This document shows positions 45,801-56,529 of a stretch of 64,000 nt of DNA, one piece after another. The position numbers and the translations under genes are program-made. This stretch comes from Isoetes taiwanensis. Lineage: Eukaryota > Streptophyta > Lycopodiopsida > Isoetales > Isoetaceae. Where the stretch lies: NCBI GenBank assembly GCA_021234155.1, contig JAJEKV010000085.1:2180896-2244895 (forward strand), given 5' to 3'. Position 1 is the first letter of the stretch; each line of letters opens with the position of its first letter. Under the pieces are notes generated by a model. It made no database searches, was not told the origin of the DNA, and was given only the letters and a program-made list of their open reading frames with translations.

Positions 45801-47120
45801 GGAAGAGATTTTGATGAAACCTATTCTCCAATAGTCAAATTGACAAGTGTAATACTGTTATTAGCTTTGGCAACTGCTTGGAACCTAGAATTACATCATA
45901 TGGATGTAAAAACAGCTTTCTTAAATGCCAAATTAGAAGAAGACATTTATATGAAGCCACCTGCTGGAATTGAAGTTGAGAACAACAAAATATGGAAGTT
46001 AAAACGTGATGTGTATGGTCTAAAACAAGCACCTAGAGAATGGTATCACTGCATAGACAATTTCCTCAGGGAGCAGGGTTTTGAGAAACTTAAGAATGAT
46101 GGGAACTTGTACATTTTTAGGGATGAATCCAAATATTGCATTATAGCTCTCTATGTGGATGATTGCATCATGAGTGCAAATTGTTTAGATGTGCTAAACC
46201 ATTGCAAAAACATGTTGAAGAAAAGGTTTCACATGACTGATCTTGGGGAACTACAGAAATTTTTGGGTATAGAAGTAGTTAGAAACAGGGACAAACATGA
46301 ACTATGTCTGAAACAAAGCCAGCACATAGAGAATATGTTAACAAGGTTCAACCTATCTGAAGCTAATGTTGTGCAGACTCCCATGGTACCAGGGCACAAA
46401 TTGACAGCTGATACAGAGATGACTGAATCAGAGATTAAAGAAATGGAAGATATACCTTACAGGGCCCTCATAGGTTGTCTTTTGTATTTATCAAATAATA
46501 CTCGGCCAGATATAACTTATGCTGTGAACATCTTAAGCAGAAGATGTCATAATCCTAGCAAAACTCATTGGATAGCAGGGAAAAGAATCCTAAGGTATCT
46601 GAAAGGCACTAAAGATTTTGGAATAAAATTTGACAGCTCAAACTTGACATTGGAAGCCTATAGTGATGCTGACTGGGCAGGGGACCTAAGCATGAGAAAA
46701 TCAACCTCAGGGTATGTCATTTTTTTAGCAGGAGGACCTATATCTTGGAGAACAAAGAAACAAAATGCCATAGCAATGTCTTCTGCAGAAGCAGAATACT
46801 CAGCAGCCTCTCTAGCATCCAAAGAAGTGGTTTGGCTCAGAAGACTTCTGGAAGAACTCAGGTGTGTTCAAAATGAACCAACTAAAATTCTGACTGACAG
46901 CCAAAGTTGTATGGCAATTGTAAAAAACCCAGTTGACCATGAAAGGACCAAGCACATAGAATTATCTATACATTTTATCAGGGACCTAGCCAGCAAGAAA
47001 TACATTCAAATGGAATATGTCAACACCTCAGATCAAGTGGCAGACGTCTTTACTAAAGCTCTGACTGAAAACAAGTTTACAAAGTTCAGGGATTGTTTAA
47101 ATGTTTGGACAGCAGCTTAA
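42885..47120 (+). CDS. Intact Copia Gag-Pol polyprotein, 1411 residues
   Basis: One uninterrupted frame holds all parts of a Copia polyprotein. Gag spans about residues 1-330 with two CCHC knuckles, CFHCHEPGHYKNNC (258-271) and CYTCGGKGHIAAKC (280-293). Aspartic protease has DSG at 365-367. The GAG-pre-integrase zinc region covers about 490-530 (WHSRLAH...CEGC). The integrase D-D-E residues are D553 (HTD), D617 (SDRGGEY) and E653 (NGVAE). Reverse transcriptase has YVDD at 1090-1093. RNase H has SDADW at 1260-1264, AEAEY at 1301-1305 and TDSQS at 1337-1341. A Gly/Ser/Ala/Thr-rich stretch at 54-101 interrupts the N-terminal Gag, which is unusual. The start is the first ATG after the primer site. 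No frameshift separates Gag from Pol. With matching LTRs, primer site, polypurine tract and target duplication, the element may be able to transpose. Confidence 0.95.
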   Translation: MASRFGANLLSTVDVYTGGPGFQVWKDAIKHILEVEELWDLVDPNGGTFAQTGAESSTPARSATGGGNATQSYAVAAGSGSSGSTSSGATSHTVSSGAGAGRTIYARTKEAQGIITCKVSPTIRLKLRNMSPKEMWKFLLKHYEEKSSSQIDLLENELRSLKLKEEVSKFFNTFDNIVADLSGAGVSLTERYQVLAIARSIGDNEQLAMFIRNMAKTREEAENIIRTEIEQKKMLKGEDAEASEILFAGKKRGEKGVCFHCHEPGHYKNNCPKLNKEFNCYTCGGKGHIAAKCPTPKDYNKNKGTGSSNKGRSNFKGRGGKKPAGTYVAKESEKEESEDEDEVKFAFAILDKRETNHKSDVLVVDSGAERSVVQSTDLLKNFGGTHSRNIQVGNGELQHIEGKGLLQLTDLQGQIVDIENVLCVPTIIKNLISVSQLVDLGYRITFDSKGCNIFLGNELKFFAKRVGNLFQMNNMQCDIINDVHDSETEMWHSRLAHTHCSNINSMAKKGWLECKETNPDKFVCEGCMLGKLNRLPFHRRKKRANEPLELIHTDLCGPMNIRGRTNKRYFISFIDDFSRYCKVYCLEKKSQALIAFKQYVSEVERESGKKVKCVRSDRGGEYLSTKFKLYCIANGIKRQMTCRYSPQQNGVAERKNRTVMDAVRSMIKHSGLPNYLWEEALKAAIMIQNKLPTSSLKGNTPEILWSNVKDKPDFSMLKAYGCLTYVHVPIELRKKLDDKAQIGYLVGYDSESKGYRIFIPENKTVIISRDVFFKEDVLYKDRNVIKTNTSKESINDTSGKTSQSTSYDSDEEDKNNDSSQNEDGKPQSSLEHSSTEIIPPKRRKTQAEKLLEEAGIDTKAYGRDDVGRSKRLDRIETEDVEEEIEQIMAILEDEKIPQTYEEVLISADRDKWLDAIEKELNSFKTTETYETGDLPNGKTAIGSKWIFKIKTCADGSHKYKARLVAKGFTQRKGRDFDETYSPIVKLTSVILLLALATAWNLELHHMDVKTAFLNAKLEEDIYMKPPAGIEVENNKIWKLKRDVYGLKQAPREWYHCIDNFLREQGFEKLKNDGNLYIFRDESKYCIIALYVDDCIMSANCLDVLNHCKNMLKKRFHMTDLGELQKFLGIEVVRNRDKHELCLKQSQHIENMLTRFNLSEANVVQTPMVPGHKLTADTEMTESEIKEMEDIPYRALIGCLLYLSNNTRPDITYAVNILSRRCHNPSKTHWIAGKRILRYLKGTKDFGIKFDSSNLTLEAYSDADWAGDLSMRKSTSGYVIFLAGGPISWRTKKQNAIAMSSAEAEYSAASLASKEVVWLRRLLEELRCVQNEPTKILTDSQSCMAIVKNPVDHERTKHIELSIHFIRDLASKKYIQMEYVNTSDQVADVFTKALTENKFTKFRDCLNVWTAA

Positions 47121-47141
47121 ATGTCATATTACATATATGAT

Positions 47142-47151
47142 AAAGGAGGAA
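47142..47151 (+). promoter_or_regulatory. Polypurine tract
   Basis: AAAGGAGGAA lies immediately before the TG of the 3' LTR, where plus-strand synthesis is primed. Confidence 0.88.
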
Positions 47152-47682
47152 TGTTAGCAGTTGTCAGAAATTATCATATATGTAATAGGGGTTTCTACAG
47201 GGAAGATTACATGAAGATCAAACAACTTACAAGCCTACAGGAGCCAAGGTATTTTGAAGACAAAGATTCAACCTAAGGTTCAACCTAAGCATGTTAATTC
47301 CAATGGTTCGATTGAGCCAATTTTCTACCTCACGAATGTGGGATAAACATGCAAACTTTTGGAGGGAACTAGGCCGACCGATCCGGCACCGAATTCCATT
47401 TCTGGATGCTTGCCGTTCGGATCTTGACTTCATAAGAAGAATGAAAAAAGGAAATGAGTAAGGAGGTCGAAGGTTCTTCAATTGTGCCGCAGATTTAATG
47501 GAGTATTTAGTCTTGTAAAGTGCAAGTGAAGTTCGTTGGTTTCATTGTTATCTAAGACTATTGAACTATTGAAAGATAAGGTTATTTAAATGTTCATTTG
47601 AATCCTCACGTTTGGGGGGGTATTGTCAATTGACCATAAGGTTTCATTTGTGATCTAACATCTAAGTTTTGAAATACTCACA
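47152..47682 (+). repeat. Copia 3' LTR (531 bp)
   Basis: Same ends as the 5' LTR. The duplicated phrase caacctaaggttcaacctaa here replaces a longer segment of the 5' LTR, a length difference of 20 bases. Confidence 0.92.
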
Positions 47683-47683
47683 G

Positions 47684-47762
47684 TGGCGACAACTTCTCAT
47701 TGGGATGAAAAACCCCGCCATTTCGGGTTTTCGAGGAAAACCCTAATGAGAAATGGTCGCCA
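47684..47762 (+). other. Structured hairpin module, copy H, disrupted at its base
   Basis: TGGCGAC (47,684-47,690) pairs with GTCGCCA (47,756-47,762), and TTCTCATT pairs with AATGAGAA inside it. The core at 47,702-47,744 again has AAAACCCC, GGGTTTTC and GAAAACCC. Copia's target duplication GTGGC overlaps the foot of this stem, so the insertion point lies in the 5' strand of the hairpin base. Confidence 0.7.
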
Positions 47763-48005
47763 ACAACCTTGGATGGTTGCCTGGAGAATCGAAGGAAGTG
47801 GGGCGATGGCGTACGCAAGAGGGAGTGAACGTGCGAGACGGTATAATACCTGCAAAAGAAATGGAACACATAGAAGGCACCCATTAACAATTAAGGAGAA
47901 CAAGAACGTGCATGATGGCGAAGCGGCAAGCTGCACAACAACAGGCACCCAAAAACCTGATGCGAGTGATTAGTAATGAGGAGAAATCAACAATACATAG
48001 CGTAA

Positions 48006-48190
48006 GAAGATAGCATCACCCGGAGGGTGGAGAGAAAAAAGCATCACCCGCGTGGGAAGAAAGAACATGATAAAAAAGTAATTTGCATCACCGTAGGGTG
48101 GAAATCAACAGCATCACCTACAGGTGGAGAACAAGACAGCACAATGCAGGTGTAAAAACACGATTATAGCAACACCTGGAGGGTGGACAA
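48006..48190 (+). repeat. Internal short repeats (gcatcacc..gagggtgg)
   Basis: Five imperfect units in which catcaccyggagggtgg recurs at variable spacing (26-58 bases). They occupy the place of the different short repeats in copies C and G. Confidence 0.65.
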
Positions 48191-49013
48191 CAGTAAGGTA
48201 TGCATGAACAAAAACACATGTGAAAAAGAAGAAACAAGTGCCCAAGCAAATCAGGGCGGGAAGGGAGGGAAACAATGGGCATTGAGAGAAGTGCTGCTGT
48301 GAGGAGACGCCGATAACCGGCCTCGAAGATGGAGTGTACTTATATAATAGCTCATCCCTGCCCAGAATGGCGATTCGAGGGCTCGGATCGATGCTATTCT
48401 GGTAAGGGACTCGCAAGGAACACAAAAACCAGCCGACTACCAGAGAACTTCCTTAGCTATAAGCCAAGCCGCTGAGAAACGTCCAATTGTTGAGCCGAGT
48501 CGCGAATCACGTAGCGAGAGAAAAGATGCATGCCGGGCAGGGAACAAATGCAACAAGAATTAACCACAGGGTCCAAGGCGAAGGTAAGGTTATGGCCAAG
48601 GATGGGGAGAAAAAGGATGAGAGGTCAAGGTTAGAGTAGAATGCTTGAGGTTGGTGATATGGCTAGCGAGAACAAAGGATCCAAAAAATGAAATATCTTG
48701 ATAAGGTTGCAATAAGGATGTAAAAAATGTCAATGACAGGGATGGTGTCAATAGATCATGTCTGTGATAAATCAAGGGATTGTATAATGCAATAAAAGAT
48801 GTGTCGAGTCTGAAAAACAAATAAAGAACCCAACCTAACAAGGGCATGCCAATCAATTCGATCAATATAAAAAGAGCATTGGCAAGTTAAATAATTATGT
48901 GTGAATGAACTAAAAAGATGAGGAATGCAAAAGCATAATGAGTTATCAAAGGTCATGAAATTATTTTACGGAAAGATGAGAACTATAGAGAATGAGTCCA
49001 GAAAAAATAATGT

Positions 49014-49190
49014 AAAACGAGAATGTAGCCAACATAAAACCCATGTCACAAAACTCGATGGAATGCCAAACGCAAATATGTCATAACTAGAAAAATAAGA
49101 ATGCAAAACGAGAATGTATCCAATATAGAACCCATGTCGCAAAAATGCAATGGAGTGCCAAATGCAAATACGTCATAACTAGAAAATATG
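49014..49190 (+). repeat. Two tandem ~91-bp units
   Basis: aaaacgagaatgta begins at 49,014 and again at 49,105, each followed by cccatgtc, atggagtgccaa or atggaatgccaa, and gtcataactagaaaa. Confidence 0.75.
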
Positions 49191-50399
49191 AAATGATATC
49201 TGATTATGAGGCAAGACTACCTCCTGAAAGCCTAAAACTGTTAAAACGACTTTATGACAAAAAAATGCCATGCAACGCATTTGAGAAGTGGGACCTAAAA
49301 AGAAGCAATAGTTTTGAAATAAGACGTTATAAGGAGAATTGATAACATGCCGAAACCTATGAATAGATAACCAAATATAAAGCGTACTTACTAGAACGAG
49401 GTTGAGGTAGAGGTCGCAGAAGAGGAAGGTGAAGAACCCCTGAATATAAGCCTGAAGACGAGGAATATGACGAAAACAAGGGACAAGATTGAGTGAGACT
49501 CACGATTATGCGAAATGTCTGCCCATATATGACCGAATACAGGCACACTAAACAAATTAGATAAGCAGCATTTATAGAAACGAGAGATGAGGTAAAGTTA
49601 GCGGTAGCAGACATATTAGCGCAAAGTCAAAAGTCAAGAGAAAGGTCAAGAAGCAAAATGAGGTTGGCATCAAGAGCCAAGGTCTGGTCAGGCTAGCAGA
49701 GTAGAAATGGGTGGTGACGCCATAAAAAATAGTACCACATACCTAAAGCCATAAATAAATGCCCCAATACGAATAATACATTGACAAACGAGGAACGAGA
49801 TTGAGGAAGAGGTTGTAGACATGTTAGCACAAAGCAAGAGGAAGGTTAAGAAAGAATTTGAGATTAAAATGAAATCCAGAAACAAATGTAACTCATGACA
49901 TGTATATGGGCAATTTAGATAGAAACAAGCATGATGGACAGTCAATGAGTGCAACAAAGAGGGAGTGGCTATTGCAAGCCACAGCTAGAAGGACCAAAAC
50001 ATCATCCCAAAGACTAACCTTTGGAATGCCAACATCCATCTAACAAAACGTGTGTCGAAAAGAGATTAGTAAGAAAAGGATTAGTGGAATGGTTGGGTAA
50101 CGTGATGAGAGTGAAGAACGAAAAAGAGGGTCCCTGGGAGTAAGCAGTATCAGAAATCAAGCGGTGAAGTTGGGATGGGGCAAGCTACATACAGTAACGA
50201 TTGAGGGAGGAATGGCAGCGCGCATATTGGCCCCAGTTGGAATGACAATAAAGAGGTCAGATGTGAATAGATAATCATGGTACAAATGCAAAAAGCAAAT
50301 GGACATGTGAATGGAGATGAGGTAGATGAGGCAAGAGAATGAGAAAAGTAAGGCAACGACGAAGCAAAACTTAAATTATATCACATATTCATCTAAATG

Positions 50400-52298
50400 T
50401 AAGCCCCCAAATGCAAATGTGAAGTATGATGAGGATGCACACTGAGGATTAATTCGCTAACTTGAAAATGAAGCTCAAATAGATATGCAAGGGGACGATA
50501 GCTTGAGGAAATGGTGACAATGACAAAAGACACGAGAGAGAGAGAGATGTGTATGTAGCCAGAGTCAAAAGTCGTAAGGAACATGTGTCAGCATTGCAAA
50601 TGCGCCGCATTCAACGAAGCAAGGACAAGTCTAAGGAATGGGCAAGATGATGATGCTCGAATAGACAGGGTCAGCAACACAAATTAAGGTGGGAGTCAGG
50701 ATGAATTGGTTGAAGTGGACGCTAAATCTCACATCAAGAGCAAGGCTAGGTTGAATGAAGACTGCTAAAAAGCCATAGATTATGAAAATGAGAAGTAAAG
50801 GCGCTCCCAAGAAATAATGAAAGTCAAGACAAAGTCAAGATGGCTGATAGGGTGGAAAATATAAACACCCCACAAGTCTCAAACTAGGAAAATGCAGCAC
50901 ATAATATGAAGAGGGACAATGGAAATCAAAAAACCTAATGCATGATGGATGTGACCAACTGATGCCCAATACAAGAAGTCATGGAATATCCCTAGGCATA
51001 AAAATTGAGAAAGCAAAATTAGGCAATGACGAGAATGAAAAGGCTAAACACAAAAACAGTATACTAAAGTCATAGTCAAACATAGGGTTAGAAGGATGAC
51101 TTAGAACCAAAACAAGATGTTTCGTACCTAGAAGACCAAGATGAATAGCCAAAGATGGCATGGATCTAGCAAAAGAGAGGCTCAAACTGAAAATAGTAAG
51201 ATTCCTATGCTCGCCAAAAAGTGTGAGCTAAGTCAAAGGGAGTTATGGCCAAGGATGTAGAGGAGATGGAAGTCAAGAAAACCCAAGTTAGAGCAAGGTG
51301 GGATGCAACGAGGCTCGCCACAAAACAAAGTGATTAAATGAAAACAAAGTATTAGCAAAGGCAATTGTAATAAATATCTAAGGAACATGTTAAAAAACCA
51401 TAGATACATAGAATGAAACAATTATTGGACTAAGCCCCCAAATGCAAATGTGAAGTATGATGAGGATGCACACTGAGGATTAATTCCCTAATTTGAAAAT
51501 GAAGCTCAAATAGATATGCAAGGGGACAACAACTTGAGGAAATGGTGACAATGACAAAAGACACGAGAGAGAGATGTGTATGTAGCCGAGTCAAAAGTCG
51601 AAGAACATGTGCCATCATTGCGGATGAGCCGCATTTAACGAAGCAAGGACAAGTCTAAGGAATGGGCAAGATGATGATGCTCGAACAGCAAAGGTCAGCA
51701 ACGCAAATTAAGGTGGGAGTCAGGATGAATTGGTTAAAGTGGACGCTAAATCTCACATCAAGAGCAAGGCTAGGTTGAATGAAGACTGCTAAAAAGCCAT
51801 AGATTATGAAAATGAGAAGTAAAGGCACTCCCAAGAAATAATGAAGGTCAAGAAAAAGCCAAGATGGCTGATAGGATGGAAAACATAGACACCCCACAAG
51901 TCTCAAACCAGAAAATGCAAAGACATAATATGAAGAGGAACAATGGAAATAAAAAAAACCTAATGCATGATGGACGTGACCAACTGATGCCCAATACAAG
52001 AAGTCATGGAATATCCTTAGGCATAAAAATTGAGAAAGCAAAATTAGGAAATGACGAGAATGAAAAGGCTAAACACAAAAACGGTATACTAAAGTCATAG
52101 TCAAATGTAGGGTTAGAAGGATGACTTGAACCAAAACAAGATGTTTCTTACCTAGAAAGGTGGGATGCAACGAGGCTCGCCACAAAACAAAGTGATCAAA
52201 TGAAAATAATGTATTAGCAAAGGCAATTGTAACCAATATCTAAGAAACATGTTAAAAAACCATAGATACATGGAATGAAACAATTATTGGGCTAAGAA
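50400..52298 (+). repeat. Tandem duplication, ~1.03-kb unit
   Basis: Unit 1 starts at about 50,401 and unit 2 at about 51,432, both with aagcccccaaatgcaaatgt. They stay alignable through gaggatgcacactgagg, catcaagagcaaggctagg and ccaaaacaagatgtttc. Unit 2 lacks about 160 bases corresponding to 51,140-51,297. Both end in ggtgggatgcaacgaggctc ... aaacaattattgg. Confidence 0.85.
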
Positions 52299-53065
52299 AG
52301 CCCCAAATTGACATAAAACCACCTTGAAACATGGAAAAAAGAACATATTACACATCCTTATCCAGGGACGTCAATGTAAAATTTTGAAACAGAAGTCTAG
52401 TTCCAATAGAGTAAAAACTATGTAGAAAAGAGATGCCTGTATCTAGACAAAATTGGCAAGCCAACATATGATGCGTAAAAATGATTCCAAAGACAATGAC
52501 TCAAGACACGCTTAACCAAAGAAATATATGATATATACCAGAGGTGGAAAATTGCTGAGGCAACACTTTTTCTTCAAAAAAAGCAAGTTACTAAAAGAAA
52601 GAGGGGAAAAAACTTAGGCCAGAGATTAGGGATGGCAGAAAGAAGCGAGATCAGGGAGATCGTGAGCCAAGGAGCAGATCTGTGAGAACAGGTTAGAGAT
52701 GGTTCGTCATCAAAAGAAATTCCTCCTGTGCTACATGCTCGACATATCCATGCTCGGTTCTGTAACTATCTTCGCCAAACAGCCATATTTGTTCAAATTC
52801 TTCACGAGTCTTTTCTTTTAGGTTATGGAGATGCCATTCGAATCTTGAATACCAGATCTATAGGTCCAAAAGAGGCAAATCAGCCCCTTTTTTGCTTGGT
52901 GCAGACCCCTTGGTTCATGATAAGCAACAGCAAATCGATTGTGCTCTTGCACAGCCCTGTCCACCACCAGTTCAAGATCTGCAAAAGAAGATTGACGCAA
53001 GCATCCAAGAACTTTTCATTTTCCATAGTCCAGCATAAGGCAGATTTCTTTCAAATCACAGCAGC

Positions 53066-53165
53066 AAAGAAACACAGAAGCAACACAAGTTTATTTCTTC
53101 ATTCATGCAGATCATAAAGAAACACAGAAGCAACACAAGTTTATTTCTTCATTCATGCAGATCAT
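53066..53165 (+). repeat. Perfect 50-bp tandem duplication
   Basis: 53,066-53,115 and 53,116-53,165 appear identical (aaagaaacacagaagcaaca ...). Perfect identity points to a very recent event or an assembly artefact. Confidence 0.9.
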
Positions 53166-53782
53166 ATTGTGAACCATCCTGGAGACAAACGATGGCTCAT
53201 CATAAGCTCTGTTTTCAAGCTAATTTAAGGCGATAAAACCGCGGTGAGAAGGGGCATTTGCTGGGTATGCATAGGCAGAAAAAGAAGGCAAAATTCGCTG
53301 TAAGCCATGCAAATTCAGCTAGATGTGATCCCAAACTAGAAGAAATTCAGAGAAATACTGCACATTCATAAAGAGAGAAGACCCAATCGTGAATCCAGCC
53401 AAGAAAGCCCTAATCATAGCTAGATTATGCTCTAGCTGCCAAATCGATGGAGCAAATTGCAAGAAACCATTAGAGAAGAAGAACTAAAAGATGTCGGCTT
53501 AACAGTGTCATTGCAACTCCTTGCATGTTGGAAAAAGCCAGACCTTCCACAACGAATTACATGTTAGAAATTGTTACAAAATGCAATATTCAACAAAGAG
53601 TCCAGAGAACTTTTTTACGATCTCCATAGGCTGGATAACAACGATTGGATCAGGCTTTTATATATGGATTCACCATGCACAGTCCTAATGCATCAAAATA
53701 GAAAGAACAAATTGCAAAAAGCAATAGAATATTGTGGAAAATTTACAGTAGACGCTATGAATGCTGAAACAACAAAAACCGC

Positions 53783-53810
53783 AAAAAAAAAAAAAAAAAA
53801 AAAAAAAAAA
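53783..53810. repeat. Poly(A) run of 28
   Basis: An uninterrupted A28 run. No retroelement ending here could be recognised on either strand. Confidence 0.9.
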
Positions 53811-54239
53811 CATGGAAGATTGTTGAAAATTGATATAATCTACATAAGCCAGTAAATATTTTATCATCCCTTTTTAGTGGATTCGCCATGTGCGGACCTC
53901 AAGGCATTAAATGTAAGGGAAAATAACGAATCTTAAGGATTTGATCACTCCCCGTGTGGATGCATTATGCACCGTTCTCGATGGCATCAAAATTGAACAA
54001 AATAACAAATCCCAAACAAGGAAAGATAAAGGAAGAACTGCACCATACCAAGCATGCCTTACCATACCGTATCATACCATATGGACTAGAAGGAGATAGA
54101 AACCCGATGAAACATATGATGGCAAGAGGAAGCTTTCGAAGGGAAAGAAGAAGATGATTCATTGAAAAGAAGGAGAAACAAAAGGGGAATGAGAAGATTC
54201 ATTGAAAAGAAGCGGGGAAACAAAGAGTGGGTGTAATGG

Positions 54240-54383
54240 AGGGAAACCAAGAAACAATGGGCATTGAGAGAAGTGCTGCTGTGAGGAGACGCCGATAACC
54301 AGCCTCGAAGATGGAGTGTACTTATATAATAGCTCGTCCCTGCCCAGAATGGCGACCCGAGGGCTCAGATCGATGCTATTATT
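54240..54383 (+). mobile_element. Right-end module of the hairpin element (solo copy)
   Basis: Nearly identical to 48,260-48,399: gaaacaatgggcattgagag, gtgctgctgtgaggagacgc, tgtacttatataatagctcg and gatcgatgctatt. Similarity ends right after gatgctatt, where copy H continues into its terminal repeat. Confidence 0.7.
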
Positions 54384-55121
54384 GTTACCACTGTATTAAC
54401 TATGAGCATAAAGAAGCTGAACCTTTTGTAGCATGTTAGTCTTAGATCTAGAATCAAGAATATTGAATTGGCGCTAGTTAGCAAATTCACCTGACTTGGA
54501 TCAGGTACTTAGTTACACTGGGTGCAATCTAAGTAGGAGCTGGGCTTCTACTGCAGTCCAAGGAATTGATAAAGGCACCATAAAGAACCTAAGGTTCATG
54601 ATGGAACAATAGATGCAAGGTCCCAACTACTAGGTATTGTGATACTAGTGGCAAGGTATGAACCTTAAGACCATTAATCAAAGATGTCTCGATATAGTGG
54701 ACTCAAGAAGGGTCAATAAAGATAGCATATGAGCCGAGTTAAAACTTGTGAATGGAATAAGAGTGCACACTATATTCTACAGGAGTCATTTCAAGAAGGC
54801 AATATTGTCCATGAATAGTGACAATACTCCAAGCCCTTAGCTTTGAGATATCTCCTGAGGCAATTCTAGACACTCGCATTTGGAAGCCGCGCAATATGAG
54901 ATATTACAAAGTACTTAATCTTATGGCGAGATCATTCACTCCCCGAGGCCACATGAGTACATGCAGCAAGATCCTCAATTGACTCAAAACTCGTGAAGGC
55001 CACGGAAGGATTATTAGAGTTCAAAATGAAGCCAGTTATCTAAACTAATAGCTTGGTCGTATTATGCATTATTTATTTTGGGGTAACGAACTTCACATCA
55101 CATGTCATAGTCTTTGGCATA
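54384..55121. other. Intergenic DNA
   Basis: No supported gene or repeat; possibly old retroelement sequence, but no domain could be read. Confidence 0.4.
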
Positions 55122-56100
55122 TTAGAATAGAATAGAATAGATTTTTAGCGTCCACGGAGACCAACTGGCCTATGGGACCCAAACAAAAAAGAGAGCAGCA
55201 AACGTATTACTAGCGGGATTACTAGAGGCATGCCGTACAATTGTGTAGGATACCAATGTCAGGTCCGAAGACACAACCGAGTCCGTGCATCCATAACCTC
55301 CTCGGAGGTATGACCCCAACAAACCCACCGACGTATTCAACAACTCATGCAACGTTGGCCGCACTAGTAATCGAACATACCGCTCTCGATATGGGCAAAC
55401 ATCGGGCAGATCCGAGGGCATGACATTCATCCTCAATGGCGCTGCGGTGGTGGCAACATCGGCAAAAGCCTTTGCTCGTGCTTCCCGCCCAACGTCCTGC
55501 CTCAATACGGAGGCGATGTGCACTGCATGCGAATGGAAGCTATAAGTCCAAGGCTTCTTCATGGGCAACCGGGTGTATAAGTATCGGGTGTGGGCCTCTC
55601 GTGAGCCCGGGATTGACTTGTTGCTGATAGTGTGCCGCCTTAACGCGGCCGTCGGGGGCGATCCCGTCCGAGCCATGCGAAGGAAAGTAGCATCTAGGTA
55701 CAACTTAAGTGCCTTGTGATCTTTCTTTGTCCTTACATGTACACAATTGTTTGCATGTACACCCCAAATGGAGAACCATCATCGAGCTTGCTTGTCCTTC
55801 CAAAGAAGCTTTCAGCGCTAGACCCATCGCCATGGCCAAAGCAAGGTTGGGCAAACGATATCACCCATAGCGACCACCTTCTCGAAGTAAATGATATGGC
55901 GCTCCAATGCGGCCCGCTGATGGGGCGTAAAAACCCGTCTCCTAGAGTAGGATCCGGTATGGAACTGTGGACTTTACCCCAAGGGCTCGTGCCAAGAAGG
56001 CTTTCTCGCACCTTTCGAGGTCATTCCGTGTGTTGAGGGATATCACCGGACCCCATACGCCCCCCATATAAAAGGACCGGCTCGACTTATGCCCGAAATA
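55122..56100 (-). mobile_element. 5'-truncated LINE with AGAAT tail
   Basis: Minus-strand LINE 3' part. The tail (AGAAT)n at 55,122-55,141 is followed by tagcgtccacggagaccaac and ctatgggacc, as in the other copies. The hairpin core is missing: after gcgggatta the sequence jumps to a later part. The C-terminal ORF2 region is seen near 56,011-55,733 in a decayed frame. Confidence 0.7.
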
Positions 56101-56529
56101 AGAGTGTCTTGGCATTTTGATATCTTGGATCCTCCAGGGTCAAGCTTCCAGATTGGGTGGCCTGGCTTGCTCCAACATTTTCATGTTCATCTGCTCCGCT
56201 CTTCTAGTGCTCGTGGACACTATAGCATCCGGGGAAAGGGAATGCATGACATCAACTCCTTGACTCCATGGTAAGAGCTCCTCCAGTGCCAGGTGTGGGC
56301 TACAATGGTATGCACATATGGGGTTCACCCCACCACTTCTGATAGGGTTTGGATTGTATATCGTATTATCGTCATGCTATTTCTAATGGATTTGAGGAAC
56401 GCCGGATTTATAATAGACCGATGAGGACATGGGTTGCAATTATGAAGGGGAGAACCTGGTCTTAGTAGCTTGGTCGTACTATGCATCATGCAATGGTCTT
56501 CAAGATTTGGACAAAAATTTTATTTTACA

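Larger units (their letters stand above)
42144..48434 (+). mobile_element. Direct-terminal-repeat hairpin element, copy H, split by Copia
   Basis: The ends carry a 40-base direct repeat with two mismatches: 42,144-42,183 and 48,395-48,434 (ctrgtaagggactcgcaagg followed by aacacaaaaaccrgcc). Without the nested Copia and its target duplication the repeats lie about 880 bases apart. Order: left module with tcattcatcacagcag, hairpin (47,684-47,762), internal repeats at 48,006-48,190, and right module with gacgccgataa and ttatataat at about 48,300-48,394. Non-coding. Its terminal repeats are longer and better matched than those of copy C, so it is probably the youngest copy. Confidence 0.65.
48435..54239. 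other. Purine-rich repeat region without genes
   Basis: The plus strand is rich in A and G, so the minus strand shows many short T/C-rich open frames that look like membrane peptides; they lack shared motifs and sit inside tandem duplications. A 129-codon plus-strand frame at 52,728-53,117 is the longest, but it ends inside a 50-bp tandem duplication and matches nothing I know. I see no convincing gene. Confidence 0.5.

Noticed and set aside
42144-48434. One large LTR element spanning 42.1-48.4 kb
   Set aside because: The true LTRs with TSD, primer site and PPT are at 42,314 and 47,152; the outer 40-base repeats belong to an older host element.
48590-52041. Many minus-strand frames that look like membrane proteins
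   Set aside because: They come from T/C-rich strands of tandem duplications, share no conserved motif, and repeat with the DNA.
52728-53117. 129-codon plus-strand frame as a gene
   Set aside because: No known motif or splice context, and it runs into the 50-bp duplication; coding potential cannot be supported.
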